Shown: positions 27,971 through 37,815, numbered from the stretch's first letter. The stretch: DNA of 64,000 nucleotides from Cobetia amphilecti (GCF_020217465.1 NZ_CP084115.1:4030001-4094000); one strand, 5' to 3'. A program made the numbers and translations. The notes: generated from the sequence alone by a model not told the origin.

Positions 27971-30061
27971 TCAACCATCAGACAATGCTAGTCCACTATG
28001 CTCAAACCCATCCATTTTCAACTTATCCAAGGCTAGCAGAGCAGCTTTACACTGCTTCGGAGACGGTGGTCTTTTGTGCATCGATTTACACGCCTTTAAT
28101 GAATTCTGTTCGCCAAGAGTGATTGTATCGCACTCCAAAGACCACTCATATGCAGCCTCCCAACAGTCGGTACTGATCTTGTAGACATGAAGCTCCATGT
28201 CAATACTGTCATCAAACTGCTTCTCTACTTGGGCAGATTTCTTGTTATCTCTGTCTTCTTCTGTAGAAATCAGGGCTTCTCCAATCTTGGTTGTATATGT
28301 AACTGTAGAGTCGCGTACATGTTGCCAACAGACCTCTTTCTTGGCCCATTCACTGTAATTCCTGATGCCAGGCAAGGGATTGGTAATGACTTTCTGTGCC
28401 CGTTCAGCAGTAGCAAGCAAAGCCAACCGAAGCTCAGGAGTCAAAGTTTGACGGCGCCATACAAGATCGAGGTCAATACAGACACCTGTTTTTCTAGTAT
28501 CGTAAACGAGTTTTGAGATCGCATAAGCGACAATATTTGCTCGATAACCACCAGCATACCATTCGGCATTGGAAACAAGCTTTTCGGTGGCCTTGAAAAT
28601 GATAGCCTTTGCTATCATCTGCTTGTACCAGTAATCATTATAGGAAGACTCATGTCTCTTCCATTGCTTGCCTATCTCTTTCGCAAACTCAATGAAGTTC
28701 TTTTGTGCCCCCAAGCTTACAATATGTGGCTTCTCTGCCCAAAGATTTTCATACTTTGCCAAGTCTGTCTTGGTAAAGAATTGACTTTTCGGGTGCTGAT
28801 TATCAAAAGCCTTTCTTTGAGCCCCTGTCAATTTACTACGTAGGTCCGCATACTGCCCCCTGGCTCTTTCATAGAACCATTTTGTATCCATATAACCGTC
28901 TAGCCCCCTCGGGGCCAGTATTTTACGTGAATACTGCTCAATTCGCGTATGGAACGGGTGATTAGCAAAGAAGTCTGCAGCATTCACCTTGTTCTGACTA
29001 TTGGCAAATTCTGAGATCTTGGGGACTATTTCTTCAGACGCCTCTTTCGGTACTATGGTAAGCTTCATCTGAACATGAACTCGCTTCAATTCCTCCAAGG
29101 AGTCTTTGAGTGCAGCATGAAGCGATGCTGTTGTTTGTCCACCATTTACGATCTGAAGATTTTCCACTTGCACTAATTCTAGACCAACTTCTGACTCTCT
29201 TACCATTACCTTTTCTGCCGTAACACTCAATCCATTGTTATACGACAAGAACATTTCAGGAGTATTTTTGATCGTTTCTCTTATCCCTCTATTGACCTTG
29301 TTACGCGCCTGTAGAAAGCTTCTAACATTTGCCTCCAGGAGTCGTGCCCCCCACTTATCATATATCTCAGCCAATCTATCTCCAGAAACCACTGCCAAAT
29401 AACTAGAGTACGCATCAATTTGTGAAGGTATAGCCAATACTGGTAAAGCACCGCCATACTCATTAGCAAAGTCGATAATAAGCTCAGACCTACTTTGCCC
29501 CTGCTCCTCAAATCCTTTAAGTCGCTTTATATCCCAAACACTGTAAACAACTTTTTTCCCATCGATAGACTCCATGCCGACAGAGTCAGACTTACCACGA
29601 TAATCTGAATTGGACACTACTACAATCTTGATATCTTCAATCAAACCCCAACGTGTTGCAATCATGTCTCCGACTAAGAAACCTGAGCTCGTTTCCTCTA
29701 ATTCATAAAGGAAAGTGGTTTTTTGGGTGGCTTTTATAAAGTTATACGCTAATTTGGCAAGTTTCTCTGCTCCACCTTTATCAAAATTTCGTAATTCAAG
29801 GCTAGGGTCGAAATCACATACGATAAGACTTAATACATTTTCATTATGAATTGGGTCTCCACCATATCCATCAAAGCGTAGATTAAAATTACCATTTGCT
29901 CCGGAATAATAAGCTCGATCTCCCCCACCAATTTCACCAGCTTCTTCTAAAAACTTGCAAATATAATCAAAGAAAGATTCAGATAAAAGTTCATTATTGG
30001 CATCGGCATTACTTTGTATATCAGATACCAAATGCTGGTGGTAAGCATTTAAATCACTCAT
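27971..30061 (-). CDS. AIPR domain protein of a defence operon
   Basis: 696 residues. The AIPR (abortive infection phage resistance) domain is visible as 'LLEANVRSFLQARNKVNRGI' (241-260), 'FLSYNNGLSV' (271-280) and 'LQIVNGGQTTAS' (302-313), then 'ISEFANSQNKVN'. AIPR proteins were first linked to abortive infection in Lactococcus and occur in restriction-like operons with Z1 and MORC-like proteins. A nuclease or effector role is proposed for the family but not established. It is the last gene of a four-gene operon, 5 bp after the PD-(D/E)XK gene. It is strongly AT-rich compared with the flanks. Confidence 0.88.
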   Translation of the reverse strand: MSDLNAYHQHLVSDIQSNADANNELLSESFFDYICKFLEEAGEIGGGDRAYYSGANGNFNLRFDGYGGDPIHNENVLSLIVCDFDPSLELRNFDKGGAEKLAKLAYNFIKATQKTTFLYELEETSSGFLVGDMIATRWGLIEDIKIVVVSNSDYRGKSDSVGMESIDGKKVVYSVWDIKRLKGFEEQGQSRSELIIDFANEYGGALPVLAIPSQIDAYSSYLAVVSGDRLAEIYDKWGARLLEANVRSFLQARNKVNRGIRETIKNTPEMFLSYNNGLSVTAEKVMVRESEVGLELVQVENLQIVNGGQTTASLHAALKDSLEELKRVHVQMKLTIVPKEASEEIVPKISEFANSQNKVNAADFFANHPFHTRIEQYSRKILAPRGLDGYMDTKWFYERARGQYADLRSKLTGAQRKAFDNQHPKSQFFTKTDLAKYENLWAEKPHIVSLGAQKNFIEFAKEIGKQWKRHESSYNDYWYKQMIAKAIIFKATEKLVSNAEWYAGGYRANIVAYAISKLVYDTRKTGVCIDLDLVWRRQTLTPELRLALLATAERAQKVITNPLPGIRNYSEWAKKEVCWQHVRDSTVTYTTKIGEALISTEEDRDNKKSAQVEKQFDDSIDMELHVYKISTDCWEAAYEWSLECDTITLGEQNSLKACKSMHKRPPSPKQCKAALLALDKLKMDGFEHSGLALSDG

Positions 30062-30066
30062 GTATT

Positions 30067-31014
30067 TTATCTCCTAGTGAAGTCTTCATAAATATCTGGC
30101 ACACAAAACTTAATACACTCATCAAGAGATAGACAGTATTTCAGTCGACTTATACCTCTTGGCAAAGGTGGTAATAGTCGAGGAAAATCTATGCCGACAA
30201 AGTAATTCATCCTTCCAACCACCTCCCAATGACGGCCTTCATAGTCATTAGTAGGGTCATAGCCTGTTGCCATGATGGTGCTTTGCCACAAGTCGTGTGC
30301 ACTTTCATCAGCCTGAAATACTTTATCTGCCTGCTTGACCAATTCATGCAATGTCACACCATCTGGTCCAGCCCCAGAGGCTACCGAGGAAACATGTAAA
30401 TAAAGATGACTGCCTTCAACAGGCTCAAGTTGATGCTCTGAGGATATCGATACAACAGGCTGACTGGCAGCCCTACGAGTCTTCACCTCCACACAAAATC
30501 CCGGAAACTCGTAGTCTTTGGCCGACCCCATAGGTCCTTGCCATGCTTCAATAGCCTTCCTTGGACTCGTTAAATTCGACATGTAGATAAGAAAGTCAAG
30601 CTCGCCCACAAGGCCTCTTTGCTCTTCTTGAGTCAGACCTCTGTCCCCTCCATTCTTGAGAAAATAGTGCCATTTACCAGTACATTTCACTGCATTGGAA
30701 ACAGCTTCCTCAGTAGTACCTGCTTGTTTGGCTGCATTTACAACATCGAAGCAAAGTGTCGTAAAAATTTTCTTGTACGACTTATCTTTTAGGCTGATCA
30801 ACAAGGCAAACCCATCCCCCATGGTACGAATTTGCACATTGATATTCTTGAATTTTGGCATCCGAATTCGAGAATCTAGCTGCTCGCTAAAAGAAAGCAA
30901 TAGCCCCAACGACCCATCCTCCAGAATAATCCAGAAGAACCCATGTAAAGCGCCAGGGTCGACTCTACGCATGACACCGGGCTTTATCCCCCTCCATGGA
31001 TCACTATTACTCAT
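30067..31014 (-). CDS. PD-(D/E)XK motif nuclease (DUF4420 type)
   Basis: 315 residues from the ATG at 31014, preceded by GAGGAAG; a start six codons earlier lacks a ribosome site. The restriction-nuclease core is 'GLVGELDFL' (Glu138), 'GSAKDYEF' (Asp167) and 'FCVEVKTR' (Glu176, Lys178), i.e. E...D...ExK. This layout fits the DUF4420 'PD-(D/E)XK motif protein' family seen with Z1 and AIPR genes. It probably cleaves unmodified DNA for the complex. The start overlaps the end of the Z1 gene by 8 bp, which suggests coupled translation. Confidence 0.88.
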   Translation of the reverse strand: MSNSDPWRGIKPGVMRRVDPGALHGFFWIILEDGSLGLLLSFSEQLDSRIRMPKFKNINVQIRTMGDGFALLISLKDKSYKKIFTTLCFDVVNAAKQAGTTEEAVSNAVKCTGKWHYFLKNGGDRGLTQEEQRGLVGELDFLIYMSNLTSPRKAIEAWQGPMGSAKDYEFPGFCVEVKTRRAASQPVVSISSEHQLEPVEGSHLYLHVSSVASGAGPDGVTLHELVKQADKVFQADESAHDLWQSTIMATGYDPTNDYEGRHWEVVGRMNYFVGIDFPRLLPPLPRGISRLKYCLSLDECIKFCVPDIYEDFTRR

Positions 31015-33754
31015 ACGCTTCTTCCTCATCACCTAACTCTTCTTCACCAAATATCTCAATGAAGCGAGTAGTATTGACTACATATTCAACTTTCTCATCA
31101 GGCGTACTCGACTTGGGAAGACTAATACTCCAAGCTACGACCGGTGAATTCGACAAAAATGCAAATTCTTCCAAATCACCAGTTGACTTGTTTTTCAAGT
31201 TGAGATCAATCAGATGAATTATAAGTAATGGTTTTATCCTTTTTTCGCGATATATTTTGTCAGGAAAATTACTACCCTTCTTCTTTGTTAGATAATCTTC
31301 TTCAGCCTTTTTTATTGAGATAGTGTCCACTCCCGCTTTTTCTATACCCTTGCTTGAAACCCTTCTCTTGCTTCCACCAATCGAGATAATTCCTTTTCTC
31401 AGATCTTTGGTACTGATCGACCGCTGTATTGGATAAATAGGCTTTCCTAATGCCAAACTTTCTATTTCTCCAGTCTGCTTCCCGGATATCAATACATCCC
31501 AATTATGTAACTCTGTATCCTTTTTAGATTCTATATACTTTCTGACTAACACTGGGTCTGTTTGATCATTTATAAGAATACTCTTCCATTTGGAAAGGAA
31601 ACCATCAACAATGCTTACAGGTATATCCTTATATAAAAACCCGGATTTCCAATCACTATCAGGAGCATTCGTCAGTTTTGACACCAGTTCCTTTGCAGCA
31701 AGAACATTTTGATCCAGATGATTACTATCTAAACTGAGACGCGCTGTCTCGGTAAATTTATTTGAAAGCCCGATATTAGCTTTTATCTTCTTGCCGGAGC
31801 CTAGCTTGTTTCTGGCCGTAACCAATAAAGAGGCAGGATGGCTGCGTACTGCAAGACCGAATTCACCTGGAGTCGCTTTCTGAGCCTGCATGGATCTCAA
31901 CTCGTCATGCAGCTCTATAGTCGCGCTGGCAATATAGGTATACCAGCCAATAGCTTCTTCTGGCATCCAGATGCGGCAAAGATCTTCATATTTATTCCTG
32001 TAACCGAACCAGCGCCCCATCTGCATCAAGGTGTCATACATCTGAGTATTGCGCAAAAACCAGGTTACTGTTAGCCCTTCCAACGTCAGGCCTCGTGAAA
32101 GAGAAAATCCACCAACAGCTATCAGAGTTTTTCCTTTATCACTTGCTGCCTCATAATCGAGTTCATTTGTACGACTATTGACTTCTACTACCTTTGCTGC
32201 TGCGATGCTTTCCAGAAGATTGCCTAGTATTTCTTCCCAGGTTTCTTCAAGGTGAGAGTATTCTTCCAACCACACATCATGAAGTAATTTTATTTCTACA
32301 TTGCTTAACGCATTATCTTTCTTGCTCGCATTGACTCTTATTGCATTCAATATACGATCCAGAGCTTCGTGTAGACGGTTTCTGATCTTGCCCTGAATAC
32401 CTGTGAAACGACTTGCATTGACAAGCATCGAGCAATGTTGATCACCTTGCCCTCTTAAATTTCTGATCGTTCTTGCCAAAAGGAATGTTCGCAAAGCCGT
32501 CATCAATGACTCTGGTAACATATTGAAGTCATGATCTATCTTGTGCTTTATCGGGATATGAACTTCATTATCATCTATCTCCCTGAGATATAGTCTGGCT
32601 CTTGTAACATCTTCATCTTGCACTTCATTCTTGTCATCTTCTTCCAGAAACACCTTGGCAGGACCAAAGTAATTGCTAGGTGCATCCAAGCCAATGATAA
32701 AATCTTTAGGAAAGAGATCCTCCTTGTATATCTCATCCTCATGATCAGGATCAATGAAAATATTTGCAAATGGTGTTGCTGTATACCCTATATAGCAGCA
32801 CCTATGAAATGTCTTCAACAAATCACGTATTTGACCATTGATCTTGGTAACTTCACTTTTTCCATATTTTGTATTTATCGATGCGTTATCAGCCTCATCA
32901 TCAATGAGAAGCATAGGCTGATCGATCATATTACCATCGCCGCAATTACTATTATTTTCCTTCAACCAGTCAATCAAATTTTTCAATGTGCTACTATTTT
33001 TCTTTATAACGAGAACAACTGGCACTTTATAAGAATCTATCTCACTAGTATTTGTAGATGCTGTCGCCTTATTGAAATCTCGTAACGTATTTGTCAAACT
33101 GACAGGCGTATTTCGTGAATCGAATTTACCTACGCCGATTACATTGCTACTTTTCTTTTTCTTATTAGTATTTGCTATCAGGCTTCCTGTATCGCGCCCG
33201 ATAAAGCCTTCATCTATACGTTTCTGTGTTTGATCCCTAAGATTGTTATGTATTCCTGCGATAACAATTATCAATCTATAACCAGCATCTGCAGCCTTAC
33301 AAATAACACCAGTGTAATTAGCTGTCTTTCCACTCTGTACATGACCTACGACCATACCGCGACGATCCCATGGTGTAAGCTCCCGGGGGTTGCCTAGCCG
33401 ACCAAGAATTTTCTCTGTTACTCTATCAGTAGCCGTTACAACATCTTTTGGCAATCCATTTTGAAGCAATAACTTCTTGTACCTTTCCCAATAAAAAGGA
33501 TCTATGGAGGCCTTGGCATCATCAAGCCATTCTATAAAATCATTACTATCAACAACAGATCCAAGACCTGCTTTAACACCATGTTTGCTTTCAAGTTCAC
33601 GAGCCATACTTTCAATGTCGTCATACGACATGGTCGGCGCTATTACTTTAGCCAAATTAGTAATGAACTCCCTCAACTCTTCACCAGTCTTTTCGCCGGT
33701 TTCATAGAGTGTTGCCTCTACAGCTGACATCAGTCCCTTGTTGCTATTCATCAA
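31007..33754 (-). CDS. Z1 domain DEAD-type helicase/translocase
   Basis: 915 residues. It is an SF2-like motor: Walker A 'GHVQSGKT' (137-144), Walker B 'LLIDDEAD' (282-289), motif III-like 'GYTATPFAN' (323-331), 'SLSRGLTLEGL' (551-561), and the arginine-finger motif 'QMGRWFGYR' (578-586). The region around and after the motor carries the Z1 domain. In the CglI restriction complex, a DEAD-Z1 subunit is the ATP-driven motor for a separate nuclease subunit, a likely model here. Its ATG overlaps the stop of the GHKL gene by 4 bp. Confidence 0.9.
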   Translation of the reverse strand: MMNSNKGLMSAVEATLYETGEKTGEELREFITNLAKVIAPTMSYDDIESMARELESKHGVKAGLGSVVDSNDFIEWLDDAKASIDPFYWERYKKLLLQNGLPKDVVTATDRVTEKILGRLGNPRELTPWDRRGMVVGHVQSGKTANYTGVICKAADAGYRLIIVIAGIHNNLRDQTQKRIDEGFIGRDTGSLIANTNKKKKSSNVIGVGKFDSRNTPVSLTNTLRDFNKATASTNTSEIDSYKVPVVLVIKKNSSTLKNLIDWLKENNSNCGDGNMIDQPMLLIDDEADNASINTKYGKSEVTKINGQIRDLLKTFHRCCYIGYTATPFANIFIDPDHEDEIYKEDLFPKDFIIGLDAPSNYFGPAKVFLEEDDKNEVQDEDVTRARLYLREIDDNEVHIPIKHKIDHDFNMLPESLMTALRTFLLARTIRNLRGQGDQHCSMLVNASRFTGIQGKIRNRLHEALDRILNAIRVNASKKDNALSNVEIKLLHDVWLEEYSHLEETWEEILGNLLESIAAAKVVEVNSRTNELDYEAASDKGKTLIAVGGFSLSRGLTLEGLTVTWFLRNTQMYDTLMQMGRWFGYRNKYEDLCRIWMPEEAIGWYTYIASATIELHDELRSMQAQKATPGEFGLAVRSHPASLLVTARNKLGSGKKIKANIGLSNKFTETARLSLDSNHLDQNVLAAKELVSKLTNAPDSDWKSGFLYKDIPVSIVDGFLSKWKSILINDQTDPVLVRKYIESKKDTELHNWDVLISGKQTGEIESLALGKPIYPIQRSISTKDLRKGIISIGGSKRRVSSKGIEKAGVDTISIKKAEEDYLTKKKGSNFPDKIYREKRIKPLLIIHLIDLNLKNKSTGDLEEFAFLSNSPVVAWSISLPKSSTPDEKVEYVVNTTRFIEIFGEEELGDEEEAYE

Positions 33755-35256
33755 CTCTTCTCCAATATGTAATTTCCTACAACATCTCGAACTTCACTTT
33801 GACTGACTCCAGGTATAGCATAGTTACTCATCACGCTCATCAGGGATGATATCTCTACCCCCCCATTAAGTAATACATCCGATAATTGATAAATGACCTC
33901 CGTTAATTCATCTTTTTTATCTGGCCCGCTCTTCAATGAATCTGGGCCAGCGGAAAGCTCCATGAATATAGTATCAATCGGCAACCCTATACCCAGCAAC
34001 TTCACACACTGAATGAAACCTTCTTGAAATTCTTTTGGCAAATTCTTCAGATAATCAACGATAATCGGGTGTTCAAGATTAGGTCTAAACATAACTTTGG
34101 AATCTCTTATTTCTCGATTCCAGATAGGATTCATCTCACGATCAACAAGCTTGTTACCTTTACTCTGATATGTACGCTTGGATGTACTGGATAAACGCTC
34201 TACAATCTTTTTCAACCGTGACCTAACTGCTGGCGGCAATTGCGCTGACGCCTTTTTGACATCTATCTTCCAGTCAGAGTCCATAGAGTTGGGAATATCG
34301 ACTCGCACTCGACAAAGCTTGGTCAGATCTGACTGTCGTGCCAGCCCTAACCACCCACCTGCAATTATCAATCTATCCCCGCGATATATATAGAACCCTT
34401 GAGACTTCAAGTGTCCCTCACTACCTCCAAGCTCCTCCCAATCTTCGGAGCTTAACTTCCCATGATGGGGTAGTGTATGGCATAGCACATCGACTTTCCC
34501 ATTCAATAGCGAAATTGTTTCAACAGGATCTTTTTGAGTAGCCTTATGGTTACTTGCCATAGGGTCTATAGGCCGAAGTTTCCGGCCATTCAATGTCAGC
34601 ACTAACCGGTGACCCGATCGCTCCATGAAGCGATGAAACACTAGCCTCAAGTGAGCTTCTGCATCTGCAAGCTGACTATTCATATGCTCCTGTCTATATG
34701 TGCCAGGCTCCTGTCCACCACTCAACCTATCCAATTTTTCCCATAGCACAACGGTACCGTTGGCATAGCCTTCAAGGTGTCTCCAACATGACAATGATGC
34801 ATTTTTTCCCAGTAACTCAAGTGCCCACGTATTGCGTCTAGCGACATGATCAAGGTCCCAGCGTGCACAGGAAGTCACCCCTTCCTTACGAGAAAGAACC
34901 GTCAAAGAGCGGCATTGTGAGAAGCTGGCGCTCTTGAGCCCTAAGCCAAACCGCCCCAAGTCGCCACTTTCTCTAGCATCGGTCGGATTCTTGGAGCCCA
35001 ATCTCATCGCTTCGATCAGCTCTTCTTCAGACATGCCAGTACCGTTATCCACGATCGCCAACCATGGATCATCAGAACTGGTATCTACTTCCAGCTTGAC
35101 GCTTGTGGCTCCTGCAGAGATGGAATTGTCGATGACATCTGCAAGCGCAGTCTTAAGGTCATAACCAAAATCCCTATGACCCTCAATCAGTGCTGATGCA
35201 TTCGGTGGAGTATCGATTTCTCTACAGGCCTGTCCTGCCTCTTCTTTCTTGTACAT
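33751..35256 (-). CDS. MutL/MORC-like GHKL ATPase
   Basis: 501 residues. The GHKL ATP-binding fold spans ~20-200: N-box 'ALADVIDNSISAGA' (37-50), G1 box 'DNGTGM' (70-75) and G2 box 'GRFGLGLKSA' (101-110). Aligned to MutL, the catalytic Glu position of the N-box is Asp40. A ~300-residue C-terminal region has no motif I recognise. MutL/MORC-like ATPases are known from predicted restriction systems together with Z1, AIPR, methylase and Vsr genes. It is the first gene of the operon, behind a good sigma70-type promoter. Confidence 0.88.
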   Translation of the reverse strand: MYKKEEAGQACREIDTPPNASALIEGHRDFGYDLKTALADVIDNSISAGATSVKLEVDTSSDDPWLAIVDNGTGMSEEELIEAMRLGSKNPTDARESGDLGRFGLGLKSASFSQCRSLTVLSRKEGVTSCARWDLDHVARRNTWALELLGKNASLSCWRHLEGYANGTVVLWEKLDRLSGGQEPGTYRQEHMNSQLADAEAHLRLVFHRFMERSGHRLVLTLNGRKLRPIDPMASNHKATQKDPVETISLLNGKVDVLCHTLPHHGKLSSEDWEELGGSEGHLKSQGFYIYRGDRLIIAGGWLGLARQSDLTKLCRVRVDIPNSMDSDWKIDVKKASAQLPPAVRSRLKKIVERLSSTSKRTYQSKGNKLVDREMNPIWNREIRDSKVMFRPNLEHPIIVDYLKNLPKEFQEGFIQCVKLLGIGLPIDTIFMELSAGPDSLKSGPDKKDELTEVIYQLSDVLLNGGVEISSLMSVMSNYAIPGVSQSEVRDVVGNYILEKS

Positions 35257-35296
35257 ATCGCCACCACTACTTAAAGTTTATCTACAATATGCCTAA

Positions 35297-35325
35297 CTTA
35301 TAACACTCTGTTGGTCTCTTGGTAA
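35297..35325 (-). promoter_or_regulatory. Candidate promoter of the four-gene defence operon
   Basis: On the minus strand TTACCA and TATAAG are spaced by 17 bp, in an AT-rich stretch ending 41 bases before the GHKL start codon. Both hexamers are close to the sigma70 consensus (4/6 and 5/6). Confidence 0.6.
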
Positions 35326-35502
35326 CTATGGTGATGCTCATATTCGCTATGGACTTTGATCGATACACTAAAAATCAACTTGACTTGGCAGTTGTTCCAT
35401 ATAAGTACTTGAATCTATGAATATCTACTTGAACTCATCAGCAGTGACCACCATCTTGTTTCCATCCCTCGACTGAGGGCTTTTCCGCTCAAGGAGTCAG
35501 GC

Positions 35503-35931
35503 ATGTCTATCGAACAAGTGCTGTACCGTGCAGAAGCCACTACCACTGGGGGTCGTGAGGGCAAGTCGCGTTCTTCCGATGGGGCGCTGGATGTCACCCT
35601 GAGCACGCCGAAGGAGCTGGGCGGTGGTGGCGGTGAAGGTACCAACCCGGAGCAGCTGTTCGCGGCGGGTTACTCTGCCTGCTTCATCGGTGCCATGAAG
35701 CACGTGGCCAGCACTGACGGCGTGACACTGCCGGAAGGCCTGGAGATCACCGGCAAGGTGGGCATCGGCCAGATTCCGGCCGGTTTCGGTATCGAGGTGG
35801 CGCTGGATATCAGCCTGCCGGGCATGGACAAGGCCGAGGCGGATGCGCTGGTCGAGAAGGCGCACCAGGTGTGCCCGTACTCCAACGCGACGCGTGGCAA
35901 CATCGATGTGACGCTGAACGTCAGCGTCTGA
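35503..35931 (+). CDS. ohr: Organic hydroperoxide resistance protein Ohr
   Basis: 142 residues of the OsmC/Ohr family. The redox cysteines are Cys60 in '[11 protein letters not shown]' and Cys124 in '[12 protein letters not shown]', and '[12 protein letters not shown]' is an Ohr rather than OsmC signature. Ohr reduces organic and fatty-acid peroxides using lipoylated proteins. CAAGGAG precedes the ATG. No OhrR-type regulator gene lies beside it, so its control is unknown. Host-like GC content returns here, marking the right edge of the AT-rich island. Confidence 0.92.
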   Translation: MSIEQVLYRAEATTTGGREGKSRSSDGALDVTLSTPKELGGGGGEGTNPEQLFAAGYSACFIGAMKHVASTDGVTLPEGLEITGKVGIGQIPAGFGIEVALDISLPGMDKAEADALVEKAHQVCPYSNATRGNIDVTLNVSV

Positions 35932-35950
35932 TGGCTGATCGCCAGACACG

Positions 35951-35979
35951 AAAACGCCGCCCCTCGGGGCGGCGTTTTT
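35951..35979. terminator. Terminator after ohr, shared with BCCT gene
   Basis: A GC-rich 11-bp stem with a CTCG loop (35952-35977) is followed by TTTTT on the plus strand and preceded by AAAA, so it serves both converging genes. Confidence 0.85.
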
Positions 35980-36020
35980 GATGATGCGAGACGCGCATTG
36001 CTTGCGAGCGTGTGAGCCGA

Positions 36021-37601
36021 TCAGACGCCCTGTTCGCGCGCCATGCGGCGGGCAATCAGCGGAGCGTTCCACAGGCTGGGCAGCAGAATCAGCGACACCG
36101 GCACGGCGGTGACGACGATGAAGGATTGCAGCGCGTTGATGCCGCCATCGCCCATCGAGATCAGCAGCGCCGCGACCACGCCCATCATCAGGCTCCAGAA
36201 CACACGCACGCCGCGCGGCGGATTGTCGTGACCGCTCATCACCATCGAGACCGCGTAGGTCATCGAGTCACCGGTGGTAGCGACGAACAGCGTGGTCAGC
36301 ACCAGGAACAGCACCGAGATGGTGAAGCCGAACGGCAGCTGCTGGGTGATGGCGATCAGCGCTGCCGGCAGGTTGAAGCCGGTGAACGGACCGGAGACGC
36401 TGCCCGGGTTGCTCAGCTCGAAGGCCAGACCGCTGCCACCGATGATGGTGAACCACAGGCAGGTGACCAGCGGCGAGATGACCGCGATCAACAGCACCAT
36501 CTGACGCAGGGTGCGGCCACGCGAGATACGCGCGACGAACATCGCCATCAGCGGACCATAGCCGATGAACCAGCCCCAGAAGAACAGCGTCCAGCCATTC
36601 AGCCAGCCATCGTCACCCCGGAAGGAGGACATGGCGACGAAGTCACCGACGTAGCGCACCAGGCCCTGCGGGAAGGCTTCGAGCAGGAAGCCGGTCGGGC
36701 CCATGATCAGGATGAACAGCAGCAGCGCGCCGCCGAGCAGGACGTTGGTGCTGCTCAGGAACTGGATGCCACGGGTCACGCCGCTGACAGCGGACAGGGT
36801 GTAGATGACGGTCAGCACGAGCAGCAGCGTGAGCTGGGTCGCGTAGGTATCGGGAATGCCGAACAGCGCATTGAGGCCATAGCTGACCTGCAGACCGAGA
36901 AAGCCGATGGGGCCGACGGTACCGGCCACCACTGCCAGCACGCAGCAGGCATCGACCAGCGCACCGATGGGGCCACGCATGACGCGGTCGCCGAACAGCG
37001 GATAGAGCAGCGTGCGCGGCTTGAGCGGCAGGCCCTTCTCGTAGTGCAGGTACATGAAGATGATGCCGGTCAGGCTGCCGAGCATCGCCCAGGCCAGAAA
37101 GCCCCAGTGCATGAAGCTCTGCGCCAGCGCGTTGTAGGCGGCATCGGCATTGCCTGTCGGGGCGTCCGCGCCGAACACCGGCGGCGGCGAGGTGAAGTGA
37201 GCGATCGGCTCTGCCGCTGCCCAGAAGACACCACCGCCCGCCAGCAACGTGCACAGGATGATGGCCATCCAGCGCAGCGTCGAGATATCCGGCGCCGCCA
37301 GCCCGCCCATGCGCACCCGTCCGGTACGGCCGATGGTCAGCACGATGGCGATGACGAAGGTCGCCAGCATCAGCGCTTGCCAGTAGGCACCGAAGTATTG
37401 GGTCGAGACACCGAAGGCACTCTGGATGAGCGCGGAGACAGCGTCGAGATCCACCAGTGCGGCGATGGCAAACACTGCCAATACGCCACCACTGATGATG
37501 AAGACGGGCCAGTCGATACCTTGCGGGGTGTGTGCGGGTTCAGCGGGGGGATTTACCGGTGTGGCGGAGCCGGACGAAACAGTCCGGGAAGAATCCGTCA
37601 T
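36021..37601 (-). CDS. BCCT family transporter, paralogue A
   Basis: 526 residues with ~12 membrane segments and the BCCT signature 'WTLFFWGWFIGYGPLMAMFVARISRGRTLR'. The N-terminus is short and Ser/Pro-rich. It is about as long as, and very similar to, the next gene at 37855-39510; whole blocks such as 'GPIGALVDACCVLAV' and 'SYGLNALFGIPDTYATQL' are identical. The substrate is likely a quaternary amine or a related sulfonium compound such as DMSP, a guess from BCCT biology in marine bacteria. Its upstream region is a copy of that of paralogue B. Confidence 0.9.
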   Translation of the reverse strand: MTDSSRTVSSGSATPVNPPAEPAHTPQGIDWPVFIISGGVLAVFAIAALVDLDAVSALIQSAFGVSTQYFGAYWQALMLATFVIAIVLTIGRTGRVRMGGLAAPDISTLRWMAIILCTLLAGGGVFWAAAEPIAHFTSPPPVFGADAPTGNADAAYNALAQSFMHWGFLAWAMLGSLTGIIFMYLHYEKGLPLKPRTLLYPLFGDRVMRGPIGALVDACCVLAVVAGTVGPIGFLGLQVSYGLNALFGIPDTYATQLTLLLVLTVIYTLSAVSGVTRGIQFLSSTNVLLGGALLLFILIMGPTGFLLEAFPQGLVRYVGDFVAMSSFRGDDGWLNGWTLFFWGWFIGYGPLMAMFVARISRGRTLRQMVLLIAVISPLVTCLWFTIIGGSGLAFELSNPGSVSGPFTGFNLPAALIAITQQLPFGFTISVLFLVLTTLFVATTGDSMTYAVSMVMSGHDNPPRGVRVFWSLMMGVVAALLISMGDGGINALQSFIVVTAVPVSLILLPSLWNAPLIARRMAREQGV

Positions 37602-37682
37602 TAGTCAGCCTCTGGGCATGATCTGAGTGACGGTGCAGTGTATCAGCCGTAAAACGCTGAACTATGACACAAGCCGTTGTTT

Positions 37683-37696
37683 TTACACCCATGTAA
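37683..37696. promoter_or_regulatory. Palindrome in duplicated BCCT upstream region, copy A
   Basis: TTACA-CCCA-TGTAA lies 82 bp upstream of the BCCT start at 37601. It sits in a block conserved almost base for base in front of the second BCCT gene. It is a candidate operator. Confidence 0.5.
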
Positions 37697-37815
37697 CGCG
37701 ACGTATCACCAAGCCTACAGCCGTTTTACATCCGGGCATCGGTGATAACAACTCATGACCTCCCTCGGCTGCCATCTTCGGGCCATGCCAGACTGATCCG
37801 TGCATGACGACATGC

